Source: Pseudomonadota bacterium (GTDB lineage Bacteria; Tectomicrobia; Entotheonellia; Entotheonellales; Entotheonellaceae). From it: a DNA stretch of 34,059 nucleotides. The notes beneath the pieces were generated by a model that had not been told where the DNA came from, did no database searches, and saw only the letters and a list, made by a program, of their open reading frames with translations. Made by a program: the position numbers and the translations under genes. The stretch lies in NCBI GenBank assembly GCA_005777235.1, contig SXND01000229.1, forward strand, positions 1-34,059. Reading direction: 5' to 3'. Of the stretch, positions 15,804-24,030 are shown piece by piece (within the stretch, counting starts at the first letter, position 1; each line of letters starts with the position of its first letter).

Positions 15804-16874
15804 ATGCGGTTTGCCGCGATAGGTTATGCGCATCTGTTCTGGCTGCTGCCGGCGCTGCTGGCGTTGTACGTGTACGCCTTTGCCCACAAACGCCAGGCGC
15901 TGACGGACTTCATCGCCTTTGGCCTCATCCCACAGCTGGTGCCCAATCTGAGCCGCAGCCGTCCCTGGCTCAAAGCCAGCTGTGTGCTAGCGGCGGTCGG
16001 GTGTCTGGTGCTGGCGTTGATGCAACCGCAGTGGGGCCAGGAATGGCAAGAGGTGCAACGGCAAGGGCGCGATTTGCTCTTGGTGCTCGATGTCTCGCGC
16101 AGCATGCTGGCGGAGGATATGGTGCCCAACCGCCTGGCGCGGGCCAAGAGCGACATCAAAGATCTGGTGCAGGTGCTGCAAAAAGAAGGCGGGCACCGGC
16201 TCGGGCTGGTGGTGTTTGCCGGGCAAGCCAGCCTGCAATGTCCTTTGACGTTCGATTACGGCTTCTTTCTGCAGCAACTCAACCAGGTGGGGCCACATAC
16301 GGTGATGCGTGGTGGCACCTTGATTGGTGATGCCATCCGCAAGGCCTTGAGTGCGTTCGGAACGTTGGCCAACAATTACAAGGACATTATACTTATCACC
16401 GATGGGGAGGATCACGAGAGTTTCCCCCTCGAAGCCGCCAAAGCCGCAGCCGCGGCGGAGGTGAGTATCTATACCATCGGCGTGGGGGATGCGGTTATTG
16501 GCACGCGGGTGCCTGGGGCCGAGAGCAGTGGACAACGCGCCTACCTGCAATATCAGGGGCAGGAAGTGCGTTCTCGTATGCAGAGCGATTTGCTGTTAGA
16601 AATCGCCCGCCTGACCGGTGGGGCTTATGTGCCGGCGGGCACGCGCTCGATTGAACTCGACCGCATCTATACGGAAAAAATTGCCCCCAAAGCGCGACGC
16701 CTCAGCGCCACGACGACACGCGAACGGTTTATCCAGCGCTATCAGTGGTTTGTGTTGGCTGGCGTGCTGTTTCTCGGCCTTGAAATGCTTCTACGGGAAG
16801 GACGTGAGTGTGCGTATACAGCGCAAGCCACCCTGGTGGCTTCAGCGGTCAACGGGAGTAGACGTCGTGGATAG
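15804..16874 (+). CDS. batB: BatB-like VWA domain membrane protein
   Basis: The 356-residue protein has two N-terminal membrane helices (LFWLLPALLALYVYAF and ASCVLAAVGCLVLALM), a VWA domain with DVSRSM (96-101), MRGGTLIGDAI and LITDGEDHE completing the metal site, and a C-terminal helix (WFVLAGVLFLGLEMLL). This is the BatB layout. GAGGG at 15791-15795 precedes the ATG. The C-terminus runs past the last helix into about 30 residues that overlap the start of batC. Confidence 0.92.
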   Translation: MRFAAIGYAHLFWLLPALLALYVYAFAHKRQALTDFIAFGLIPQLVPNLSRSRPWLKASCVLAAVGCLVLALMQPQWGQEWQEVQRQGRDLLLVLDVSRSMLAEDMVPNRLARAKSDIKDLVQVLQKEGGHRLGLVVFAGQASLQCPLTFDYGFFLQQLNQVGPHTVMRGGTLIGDAIRKALSAFGTLANNYKDIILITDGEDHESFPLEAAKAAAAAEVSIYTIGVGDAVIGTRVPGAESSGQRAYLQYQGQEVRSRMQSDLLLEIARLTGGAYVPAGTRSIELDRIYTEKIAPKARRLSATTTRERFIQRYQWFVLAGVLFLGLEMLLREGRECAYTAQATLVASAVNGSRRRG

Positions 16875-17844
16875 CCTGCCATATGCTGCAGACCGGGCTC
16901 TCAAGGCCCCGTGCACTGATCGAGAGGGGGCGTGCTGGTTCTCACATGGCCTGCCCCTCCTGCTCGTACTCGTATGCCCCATGACCACGTCCGCGGTGTC
17001 CCCGCACCACGCCGTCCAACAGGGCAATGCGTTGTATCAGGAGGGTAAATATCCTGAAGCCGCGGCCCAATACGGTGCCGCAGCGCAGGCCCTACCTGAG
17101 GCCGCCGAGATCCACTTTAATCAGGGAAACGCGGCGTATAAGCAAGGCGATTACCAGCAAGCGCTGGACCACTACGCCAAAGCCTTGCCGCTGGCGGATC
17201 GTACTTTGGAAGGCAAGCTCAAATATAATCTGGGCAATGTGGCGTATCAGCAAGCCCTGCAACAGCTGCAAAAACCCCAAGAGGCCACCACGCACCTGCG
17301 CTCGGCGATGACGTATTACCGCGATAGTCTCGACGTGGACCCGCAACAGGCTGAGGCGCGCTACAATCTGGAGTTATCCCAGATGCTGCTGCAGAAGTTA
17401 CAGCAACAACAGCAGCAGCAATCACAGCAGCAGCCGGGGGAGCAACCGCCGCAGGACGGCCAGCAGCCACAGCAGCAACCGGGGGAGCCACAACCGCAGG
17501 ACGGCCAACCGCAGCACGCCGAAGAACCGCAACAGGCGCAGAACAGCCAACCGCCGTACGATGGCCAGCCGCAAGGGCCGCCAGGCCAAGCGCCACCGCC
17601 AGAGCCACAACAACCGGGCGCATCCCAACAAGCGCAGCCAGGCCAGCACCAGGAGCCACCGCAGCAAGCTGCCCAAGCGGACAGCCAGCCGCCAGAGCAA
17701 GACAACGCGGCCCAGCACGCACTGCGCCCCGAGGAGGCGGCGCGGCTGTTAGAGGCGATTCGCGAGCGTGGGCGTGAGGCGGATGCCCAGCGGCAACAGC
17801 GCCGTGCCACCACCGGCGCGTCCAAAGTCGAGAAAGATTGGTAG
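16867..17844 (+). CDS. batC: BatC-like TPR protein with Gln/Pro-rich region
   Basis: The product has a hydrophobic export signal (LPLLLVLVCPMTTSAVS), then three to four tetratricopeptide-like repeats (GNALYQEGKYPEAAAQY, GNAAYKQGDYQQALDHY, YNLGNVAYQQALQQL, MTYYRDSLDVDPQQAEARYNLEL), then about 110 residues composed mostly of Gln, Pro and Gly with PGEQPPQDGQQPQQ-type repeats, and a charged helix near the C-terminus. This matches BatC-type periplasmic TPR proteins, which often carry such Q-rich stretches. A GTG at 16867 with GGGAG eight bases upstream gives a signal peptide near the N-terminus and overlaps the batB stop by eight bases; GTG at 16810 is an alternative. Predicted length 325 residues. 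Confidence 0.85.
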   Translation: MDSLPYAADRALKAPCTDREGACWFSHGLPLLLVLVCPMTTSAVSPHHAVQQGNALYQEGKYPEAAAQYGAAAQALPEAAEIHFNQGNAAYKQGDYQQALDHYAKALPLADRTLEGKLKYNLGNVAYQQALQQLQKPQEATTHLRSAMTYYRDSLDVDPQQAEARYNLELSQMLLQKLQQQQQQQSQQQPGEQPPQDGQQPQQQPGEPQPQDGQPQHAEEPQQAQNSQPPYDGQPQGPPGQAPPPEPQQPGASQQAQPGQHQEPPQQAAQADSQPPEQDNAAQHALRPEEAARLLEAIRERGREADAQRQQRRATTGASKVEKDW

Positions 17845-17845
17845 C

Positions 17846-19795
17846 ATGACGTCACATCCTCGTTCTTCCCGGCGTGTCTGGCGCCCCATCCCACTTCTCT
17901 TCTGGCTGCTGCTCGCGCTCTGCTGCCTGTGGCAACCAGCCGACGGCGCCACCGCGGTGACCCTGAGCAGTCGTCTCACCGAGACGGAGATCTATCTGGG
18001 CGAAAGCACCTCCCTGGAATTGCGCCTCCAGGGCATCCGCAATCCTGAAGTCCCTGAGTGGACCCACCCGGATATCGCGGTGAGCAAAGCCGGTGGTCAG
18101 AGTTTTAACAATGCCAGTTATTCCATGATCAATGGCCAGGTGCGTCAAACGGAGGAGGTCGGCTATGTGGCGCACTACACCCTGCGGCCACAGCGGGCGG
18201 GCGTCCTGGACATTCCCCCCATCGTGCTCGTGCACGAGGGCCAGACATATCGCAGCAATAGCCTCACGCTACGCGTGCAGCAGCCACAAGCCCAGGACAC
18301 CCTGATTGTTGAGGTCCAGCCGCACAAGCCTTCCTACGTGTTAGGGGAAACGGTCACCCTGACGCTCGATGTGTCGATCCGCAAACTCCTCAGTAATGGC
18401 ACGGTGATCGAGGCTGACCCCTTTTTCCGCGAACAGCCGCCCCATCTGCAGATCCCCTGGTTTGAGAGCTTGGGTGATTGGAAAACCACGGATCTCCGCA
18501 CCTTTGCCCAGCCCTTCCTCGGCCAGCAACAGCCCGGTTTCTTCATCAATGAGTATCGCCGGGAGAGCATGTTTCAAAGCGGGTCGCTGACGTTTACCTT
18601 CCCGCGCCGCACGACCACACGCGCCACGCCCAGTGGACCGGTGGCGTATTTCACCTATCAGCTCCACAAGCAGTTCCGGCCTACCAAGGCCGGGCCACAA
18701 CCCATTCCTCCGGTATCGGCCAAGGCTTCGCTTCCCACCCAGGTGGACGCCCGCGGGCGGGCCGTCCGCACGGAGAAATTTGTCGCCAGCAGTGCGCCCC
18801 TCACCGTGGACATTCGCCCCGTCCCCACGGCGGGCCAGCCGGCCCATTTTAGTGGGGCGGTCGGACGCTTCCAGCTTGAGGTCGAGGCCAATCCTAAAAT
18901 CCTGCGTGTGGGTGATCCGCTCAATGTCACGCTCACGCTGCGTGGCGAAGGCTTACTAGAAACGGTGCGCGCCCCGGACCTCGAACGCCAGGAAGCGCTC
19001 AGTAAGGCTTTCAAGGTCCAGGCCGATCCTCCGGCGGTCAAAACGGAGAGCGACGCAAAAACGTTTACCTATACCCTGCGTCCGCGTCATGTGGGCATCC
19101 GGACCCTGCCACCCATTGCGACGGCCTTCTATGATCCAGACACGCAGCGTTTTCAGGTGTTGCGCAGCGCCCCGGTGCCCTTGCGGGTGGATGCCGCCAG
19201 CACCCTGGACGTGGCGGATGTGGTGGATCCGACCGCGGAGGGCCAGGCGAAAAACGTCCTGGGCCAGGAACTCACCGAGGGTATCTTGGCGAATTATGGG
19301 ACGAGTGCGGAGCTGTTGACCCGGCAGGACTTTCGCATCCAGCTCGGCTGGTTCACCTGGCTGTTTCTGGTGCTCCCGCCCCTGGCCTACGTCGCCACGG
19401 GCCTGTGGCGCTGGCGGGCCCGCTGGCAGCAACAACGCCCGGAGTACCAACGCGTCAGACAGGCCGCGGCCCGGGCGCTGGCAGCCTTGCAGACGCTCCA
19501 GACCCAGCATGAGCCGGGGGAGACCGCCCTCTGGGATGGGGTCCATCAAGCCCTCACAGGCTATGTCGGGGATAAGTTGACGCTGGTAGGAGCGGGGCTC
19601 ACGGTCGAGGATGTAGTGCGCCGTCTCCAAGCCCGCCAGGTCGAGCCGGCGTTGCTGGAGCAGGTCACCGTGCTCCTGCAGCGTTGCGACAGTGCGCGGT
19701 ATGCGCCGGGCGCGCTGGCCGTGGAGGAGCGCACTGGCGCACTGGAGGACGCTGCCACGCTGGTCCAGCGCCTGGAAGCGAGCGGTCGTCTTTGA
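17846..19795 (+). CDS. batD: BatD-like protein
   Basis: The 649-residue protein has a signal peptide (PIPLLFWLLLALCCLWQPADG), a long periplasmic region of several beta-sandwich domains (VTLSSRLTETEIYLGESTSLEL, LIVEVQPHKPSYVLGETVTL and PKILRVGDPLNVTLTLRGEG begin successive domains), a membrane helix (LGWFTWLFLVLPPLAYVAT) and a cytoplasmic helical tail. This is BatD. The ATG is one base after the batC stop. The stop codon TGA (19793-19795) lies within TTGACATCC, the conserved outer end of the IS605-type element that follows, so the present C-terminus may have been set by that insertion. Confidence 0.93.
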   Translation: MTSHPRSSRRVWRPIPLLFWLLLALCCLWQPADGATAVTLSSRLTETEIYLGESTSLELRLQGIRNPEVPEWTHPDIAVSKAGGQSFNNASYSMINGQVRQTEEVGYVAHYTLRPQRAGVLDIPPIVLVHEGQTYRSNSLTLRVQQPQAQDTLIVEVQPHKPSYVLGETVTLTLDVSIRKLLSNGTVIEADPFFREQPPHLQIPWFESLGDWKTTDLRTFAQPFLGQQQPGFFINEYRRESMFQSGSLTFTFPRRTTTRATPSGPVAYFTYQLHKQFRPTKAGPQPIPPVSAKASLPTQVDARGRAVRTEKFVASSAPLTVDIRPVPTAGQPAHFSGAVGRFQLEVEANPKILRVGDPLNVTLTLRGEGLLETVRAPDLERQEALSKAFKVQADPPAVKTESDAKTFTYTLRPRHVGIRTLPPIATAFYDPDTQRFQVLRSAPVPLRVDAASTLDVADVVDPTAEGQAKNVLGQELTEGILANYGTSAELLTRQDFRIQLGWFTWLFLVLPPLAYVATGLWRWRARWQQQRPEYQRVRQAAARALAALQTLQTQHEPGETALWDGVHQALTGYVGDKLTLVGAGLTVEDVVRRLQARQVEPALLEQVTVLLQRCDSARYAPGALAVEERTGALEDAATLVQRLEASGRL

Positions 19796-19800
19796 CATCC

Positions 19801-19822
19801 TCCCCGGCCTGAAGGCCGAGGA
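19801..19822. repeat. Terminal hairpin of the tnpB element (3' side of tnpB)
   Basis: TCCCCGGCC at 19801-19809, loop TGAA, then GGCCGAGGA at 19814-19822, with one mismatch. In TnpB systems this end also encodes the omega-RNA scaffold, read on the minus strand, with the guide taken from the flank, here the 3' end of batD. Confidence 0.7.
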
Positions 19823-19831
19823 TTCTTAGCG

Positions 19832-20986
19832 CTACGTGCGTAGCGCGAAGGCGTTTAACCTCTCTCTCTGCCCGAGAGCGAGGATATTCTGGGCTGAGTT
19901 GACATCGGCGTGGGACATGTAGGTACAGGTTGCACAGGAGAACAAGGCTTGTTGCACCCGATTCAGTTTCGACACCCAGCCACACTGGGGACACGTTTGC
20001 GAGGTGTAACGCGGGTTGACCGCCAGGACCACGCCACCACGCCAGAGTTGTTTGTACTCCAGCATCTGCCGGAACATACCTCAGCCCTGGTCAAGGATTG
20101 CCTTGTTCAGTCCAGCCTTTTGGGCAACGTTGCGCCCTGGCTCTTCCACTGTGCCCTGTGCCGACTGAGACATATTGCGTATCTGCAAGTCTTCCACCAC
20201 AATCACCGCGTGGTTTTTGCTGATGGTGGTGCTGAGTTTGTGCAGAAAGTCCTTCCGGCAGCGGGCAATCGTGGCGTGAATACGGCGTATCACCGTCTGG
20301 CATTTCTGCCAGTTCTTGGAGAATTTCACTTTGGTCGACGCGCGTTGTTGGGCTGTGGCCAACTTCCCCTGCAGGCGTCGATAGGCGTTCAATGGGGGGT
20401 ACAGCGTCCCATCGGACACGGCGGCAAACGTGGCAATCCCGAGGTCAATACCGATAGCGCTGGTGCTGGGGTGCACGGGCGTGTCCACCTCACGTTCAGT
20501 CTGGAAGGCCACCGTCCAGTGGGGGCCATCTCTGCGCATGGTGACGTTCTTGATGGTGCCTGCGATCTCCCGACTCTTCCAAAACCGCATCCAGCCTATT
20601 TTGGGGAGCTTGAGGCGGTGGCCATCTACCTGGAAGTCCGTAGGGAACCGAAAGCTGTCCGACAAGAATTTCTTACGAAAACGCGGGGGTGCGGTACGCC
20701 CAGCAAAGCAATTGGTGTAGGCCCTTTCCAAGTCTCGCAGGCAATGTTGCAAGGCATGGATCGACACGGTCGCCAACCATCCATATTCCTCACTGTGCCG
20801 CCATTGGGTCAACAACCACGCCGCTTCGTAGTAGGTCAGGCGTGGCACACCAGCCAGATACCTACCCTCATTGAGGCACAGCACTTTGTTCCAGACAAAA
20901 CGGCACGCCCCAGCGTACTGCGCCAACGCGCGGCCCAACGCGGGCGTGGTCTTCAGGCGGTAGCGGTAGCCCTGGCGCTGGATCAC
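19832..20986 (-). pseudogene. tnpB: tnpB, interrupted by an in-frame UGA
   Basis: The frame encodes a full-length TnpB/OrfB of about 384 codons. The RuvC-like active site is complete across the whole frame: Asp181 in IGIDLGIATF, Glu265 in VIVVEDLQIRN, Asp361 in SHADVNSAQN. The zinc ribbon is Cys332/Cys335 (CPQCG) and Cys351/Cys354 (CATC). A TGA at 20081-20083 replaces codon 302, where the context ILDQG-x-GMFRQ calls for Trp (TGG). The stop separates Glu265 from the zinc ribbon and last Asp, so the truncated product should be inactive. The GTG start overlaps the upstream small gene. No frameshift is needed to restore the protein. Confidence 0.85.
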
Positions 20987-21129
20987 TGCACACCCTCACG
21001 TGGCGCCATCGCACGGATGGCCAGCTCCAACGCAGCAGCCTGGCTGCTGCTGAGCGTCTTGGCCAGCAAGGCGAAGAGGCGCTTGGCTTCTGCGCTGAGG
21101 CGCACGCTGGTGAGCAGTTTGGTTTCCAT
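20983..21129 (-). CDS. 48-residue ribbon-helix-helix-like protein coupled to tnpB
   Basis: Directly upstream of tnpB on the same strand, an ATG at 21129 opens a 48-codon frame. Its product begins METKLLTSVRLSAEAKRLF and continues with an Ala/Leu-rich helix (SSSQAAALELAIRAMAP). The short strand plus two helices resembles a CopG/Arc-type ribbon-helix-helix unit. Its TGA (20983-20985) overlaps the tnpB GTG (20984-20986), as in translationally coupled genes. It may bind the element's own promoter or help TnpB; both are guesses. Short, but the pattern and overlap support it. Confidence 0.55.
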   Translation of the reverse strand: METKLLTSVRLSAEAKRLFALLAKTLSSSQAAALELAIRAMAPREGVQ

Positions 21130-21193
21130 AGAGAAAGCATAGCGCGTTTTAAGTTGCACAGCAATGCTCTTGTCGCTTCACCCTCATGGGGAA

Positions 21194-21213
21194 TTGGCCA
21201 GCGGACTGGCCAA
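21194..21213. repeat. Perfect 8-bp palindrome in the left part of the tnpB element
   Basis: TTGGCCAG (21194-21201), loop CGGA, CTGGCCAA (21206-21213). It lies between the small gene and the terminal hairpin, where a promoter operator or sub-terminal structure would be. Confidence 0.5.
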
Positions 21214-21224
21214 CTTCCTTTCCT

Positions 21225-21244
21225 CCCCGCCCTGAACGGCGGGG
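21225..21244. repeat. Terminal hairpin of the tnpB element (5' side of tnpB)
   Basis: CCCCGCC at 21225-21231 pairs perfectly with GGCGGGG at 21238-21244; the loop is CTGAAC. Seven bases later comes the GGAGG ribosome site of batE. Confidence 0.7.
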
Positions 21245-21261
21245 TCTCTCGGAGGCCTTTG

Positions 21262-22068
21262 ATGAACACCCGCCATCGGCTCTGGCTGGCGCTTCTCCTG
21301 CTGCTGGCGCTACGTACTTCGGCATCAGCGCTGCCCGATGCGCAACAACTTGTACAGTTGGAGCAAGCTAACCAGGCCTTTGAGCAAGCGTTAACGAGCC
21401 CGACGCCACAGGTGGCCCATGGCCATTACCAGCAAGCCATTCTCGGATACGAACAGCTCATCGCGGCAGGCGTGCAGAATGCCAAGCTGTATTACAATCT
21501 GGGCAATGCCTACTTCTGGGTACAGGATCTGGGCCGCGCCATCCTGGCCTACCGACGCGGCTTACGCCTCGAACCCGGCAACCGCCGGTTGCAAGCCAAT
21601 CTGAGCTATGCCCGGAGCCGACGCACGGACCAGCTCGACGTGACCACGCAACAACGCACCGTGTTATCGCAGGTGTTCTTCTGGCAGGATGAGCTCAGCG
21701 TGTCCACGCAATGGACCCTGGCGCTGCTGGGCTACGGTCTGGTGTGGAGCGGTGCCCTGGCGCAACGCTACTGGCGCCGCCCGGCCCTGACCTGGGGCAT
21801 GGTGGCAGCGGCCTGTGGTGGTCTGCTCTTCGCCGCGGCGGCCTGGCACAGTGCCGCGCAGCACACAGCAACCGAGGCTGGGGTGATTGTGGCCGAGGAA
21901 GTGGCAGTGCGCAAAGGCAATGGTGAGAGTTATACGCTGCAATTCCCCCAACCCTTGCATGCGGGCACGGAGTTTGTTGTGCTCGAAACGCGTGGCTCCT
22001 GGCTGGCGATCCAACTGGCGAATGGCACCAGCGGTTGGATTCGCCGCGACAGCGCCGCCCTGTTCTGA
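21262..22068 (+). CDS. batE: BatE-like TPR and SH3 domain protein
   Basis: The 268-residue protein has a signal peptide (LWLALLLLLALRTSASA), two TPR-like repeats (HYQQAILGYEQLIAAGVQNAKLYYNLGNAY and LGRAILAYRRGLRLEPGNRR in pieces), two membrane helices (TLALLGYGLVWSGALAQ and GMVAAACGGLLFAAAAW), and a C-terminal SH3-like domain (VAVRKGNGESY ... GTEFVVLETRGSWLAIQLANGTSGWIRRD). This is the BatE layout. GGAGG at 21251-21255 serves the ATG at 21262. The tnpB element separates it from batD, so its expression may now depend on read-through or a new promoter. Confidence 0.9.
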   Translation: MNTRHRLWLALLLLLALRTSASALPDAQQLVQLEQANQAFEQALTSPTPQVAHGHYQQAILGYEQLIAAGVQNAKLYYNLGNAYFWVQDLGRAILAYRRGLRLEPGNRRLQANLSYARSRRTDQLDVTTQQRTVLSQVFFWQDELSVSTQWTLALLGYGLVWSGALAQRYWRRPALTWGMVAAACGGLLFAAAAWHSAAQHTATEAGVIVAEEVAVRKGNGESYTLQFPQPLHAGTEFVVLETRGSWLAIQLANGTSGWIRRDSAALF

Positions 22069-22098
22069 GGGCGGGCGCTCCTCAGCGCCTCGCCGCCC
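22069..22098. terminator. Hairpin between batE and the convergent gene
   Basis: GGGCGG (22069-22074) pairs with CCGCCC (22093-22098), and GCGCT (22075-22079) with AGCGC (22084-22088), with a small bulge. It spans the 13-base gap between convergent stops and the last codons of the minus-strand gene. No T tract. Confidence 0.5.
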
Positions 22099-22600
22099 GC
22101 AGCTGTTCGATCAGCGCGTCGAGTTCCCAGGTTTCCTCCCTGCGGGTGGCTACCTGATCTTGCACCGTGAATTTTCCTTGCTGCAGACCGACCAGACGAC
22201 TCGGCACCACACTGGTATCGAGTAACACCAGCACCCGTTCCGCCGTGGTAAACGTCGCATCATTCGAGGTCCGCATCCCCATCCCCCCGACGATACCGCC
22301 CTCGACCCGGAGGGTGAGGCGCTCGCCTGGTGTCCCGGCCAGGACGCGCTCCACCGCCAGGACGACATCAGTATGAATGCCGGTGTGACGCGCATCCCAG
22401 GCGCTTTCCTGCTGTTGCACCGTCCCGATCACGATGGTATCCGCCTGCGTGGCGAGATCGTCGACTGGCAGGAGGCTCATAGCCGCCTGCCCTGGTATGC
22501 TCCAAAGGCTGAAGGGGCCTAGGAGCATACTCATGCACAACACCAGGATACGCCACAGGCGTCCTGGCGGTGTTGCTCTACGGTGCGTACGGTGTTGCAT
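22082..22600 (-). CDS. Secreted protein of unknown function
   Basis: The 172-residue product begins with a basic segment and a hydrophobic stretch (ILVLCMSMLLGPFSLWSIPGQ) ending near AAMS, a probable signal peptide. The mature part (VDDLATQADTIVIGTVQQQ, HTDVVLAVERVLAGTPGERLTLRVEGG, AERVLVLLDTSV) looks like a compact beta-rich fold seen in hypothetical exported proteins. No catalytic motif is evident. The ATG at 22600 is preceded by AGGAGAA at good spacing; an ATG at 22615 is possible. It converges on batE. Confidence 0.65.
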   Translation of the reverse strand: MQHRTHRRATPPGRLWRILVLCMSMLLGPFSLWSIPGQAAMSLLPVDDLATQADTIVIGTVQQQESAWDARHTGIHTDVVLAVERVLAGTPGERLTLRVEGGIVGGMGMRTSNDATFTTAERVLVLLDTSVVPSRLVGLQQGKFTVQDQVATRREETWELDALIEQLRAARR

Positions 22601-22733
22601 GCCGTTCTCCTGCATGGGTGTCGAAACTCCAAGGGGCTCACGCCCTCTCCGACAAGTGTAACACGCTGTGTCCCAGGAGGGTACACTCCCGCTTTTGGCG
22701 TCTCTGCCCTCCATGCGCCAGGCCGCGGCAGCC

Positions 22734-23807
22734 CTAGAGCCAGCCCTTACGACGAAAAAAGACCAACAGACTCAGCGCCACCAGCGTCATCAAGAGGAGC
22801 GCCATGGGATACCCCAAAGCCCAGGCTAATTCCGGCATGTTCCAGCGACCGGCCTCTGACTTAAAATTCATGCCGTACACCCCGGCAATGAAACTCAACG
22901 GCATGAAGATCGTGGAAATAATCGTGAGCACCTTCATCACCTCGTTGAGGTGATGACTTTGCGAGGAGAGGTACGTTTCCATTAACCCGGCGACTAACTC
23001 GCGATAGTTTTCTAGCACATCAATCACTTGCAAGACGTGATCATAACAATCGCGCAAAAAGAGCCGTGTCCCGGGGCTCACCAACCCGGAGTCATCCCGG
23101 CTAAACGTCTGGACCGCCTGGCGTAAAGGCCATAAGACACGCCGGAGCGCTAAGAGCGTCCGCCGTACCGCATAGATTTCTTCCATGGTGTCGTGGGTGG
23201 GATGATCCAGCACCGCCTCTTCGAGCGCACTGAGGCGCTCCCCCATCTCCTCTAGTACCGGAAAAAAGCCATCAATCGCCGCGTCAAGCAGCGTATAGGC
23301 CAGGTAATCGGCTCCACTGGCGCGGATTTTGCCCCGCGCCTGGCGCAAACGCTGGCGGACACTTTCAAAGAGATCCCCGCCGGGGCGTTCTTGAAAGGTG
23401 AGCACATAGGACTTGCCTAAAAATAGCGTGACCTGTTCTGTGGCCCCAAGCATGGTGTGACCGGGGAGGGGCATGTGAAAAACCAGAAATTGGTAGTGTT
23501 CGTAATCTTCAAGTTTGGCCCGCTGTGGGATGTGCAGCACATCTTCAAGCGACAGGGGATGCAAGTGAAAATGGGCCCCGAGCGTTTCGAGAATCTGTAC
23601 ATCGCCCAGGCCATCGACATTGAACCAGAACACCCCCTCAGGCAGGGCGCTGTGCAAATAGGCGTGGAGATCAGACACCGGTGTTTCTGTATAATCCTCC
23701 ACCGTATAATGGATGGCCGTCACCACGGCCTCGGGTAGCGCATGCGCGGGGGGCGTCAGTGTCCCTGGCGAGGTGCCAGGCATGCCATAATGTTTCTTCC
23801 AGACCAT
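22734..23807 (-). CDS. corA: CorA family magnesium/cobalt transporter
   Basis: The 357-residue protein has the CorA cytoplasmic alpha/beta funnel (VFWFNVDGLGDVQILETLG, HPLSLEDVLHIPQRAKLEDYEHY), the long stalk helix (about 250-300) and two C-terminal membrane helices. The signature YGMNF closes the first (IISTIFMPLSFIAGVYGMNF), and GYPMALLLMTLVALSLLVFF with the basic end RRKGWL forms the second. It forms a pentameric channel for Mg2+ (also Co2+ or Ni2+). The ATG at 23807 follows AAGGAA by eight bases. It is a single-gene unit divergent from a lipoprotein gene. Confidence 0.95.
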   Translation of the reverse strand: MVWKKHYGMPGTSPGTLTPPAHALPEAVVTAIHYTVEDYTETPVSDLHAYLHSALPEGVFWFNVDGLGDVQILETLGAHFHLHPLSLEDVLHIPQRAKLEDYEHYQFLVFHMPLPGHTMLGATEQVTLFLGKSYVLTFQERPGGDLFESVRQRLRQARGKIRASGADYLAYTLLDAAIDGFFPVLEEMGERLSALEEAVLDHPTHDTMEEIYAVRRTLLALRRVLWPLRQAVQTFSRDDSGLVSPGTRLFLRDCYDHVLQVIDVLENYRELVAGLMETYLSSQSHHLNEVMKVLTIISTIFMPLSFIAGVYGMNFKSEAGRWNMPELAWALGYPMALLLMTLVALSLLVFFRRKGWL

Positions 23808-23869
23808 CACCAAATTCCTTTCAGACAAAGCTCTGGTGACGCCTGCGACACGCCGGCGTTGCCCTGGCG

Positions 23870-23899
23870 TTGACACCCCAGAAGGAGCGAGGCTATACT
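23870..23899 (+). promoter_or_regulatory. Sigma-70 promoter for the lipoprotein gene
   Basis: A perfect TTGACA at 23870-23875 and TATACT at 23894-23899 are separated by 18 bases. Transcription would start near 23906, giving a leader of about 125 bases to the gene at 24031. Confidence 0.6.
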
Positions 23900-24030
23900 G
23901 TCATCTACTATGCACAGACAGGACGGCACCATGCCATCTCAGCCATAGCAAGCGACGGCATGCCAGGGCACAGCAGGTTCATGGACCTTATCGGTTGGCA
24001 GGGCAACCAGGGGGGGAGAGGTATGCGGCA

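Larger units (their letters stand above)
19792..21246 (-). mobile_element. IS605/IS1341-type element carrying tnpB, inserted between batD and batE
   Basis: A tnpB-bearing element lies between the co-directional batD and batE genes, in the opposite orientation. Each end has a GC-rich hairpin (19801-19822 and 21225-21244) with TGAA at or within the loop. The end downstream of tnpB reads, on the minus strand, GGGGAGGATGTCAA, a form I associate with right ends of this IS group, where cleavage follows TCAA. No tnpA gene is present, so it depends on a transposase in trans. The outer boundaries are inferred: TTGA at 19792-19795 on one side and just after GGGGTC near 21246 on the other. Confidence 0.75.

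Noticed and set aside
17361-17894. Cys- and Gly-rich frame on the minus strand across batC
   Set aside because: It is the antisense of the Gln/Pro-repeat region, whose CAG/CCG codons read as Cys/Gly/Trp on the other strand. There is no ribosome site, and batC is supported by its TPRs and context.
20081-20083. UGA in tnpB as a selenocysteine codon
   Set aside because: The context calls for Trp and TnpB is not a selenoprotein family. I see no suitable hairpin, so a nonsense mutation is simpler.
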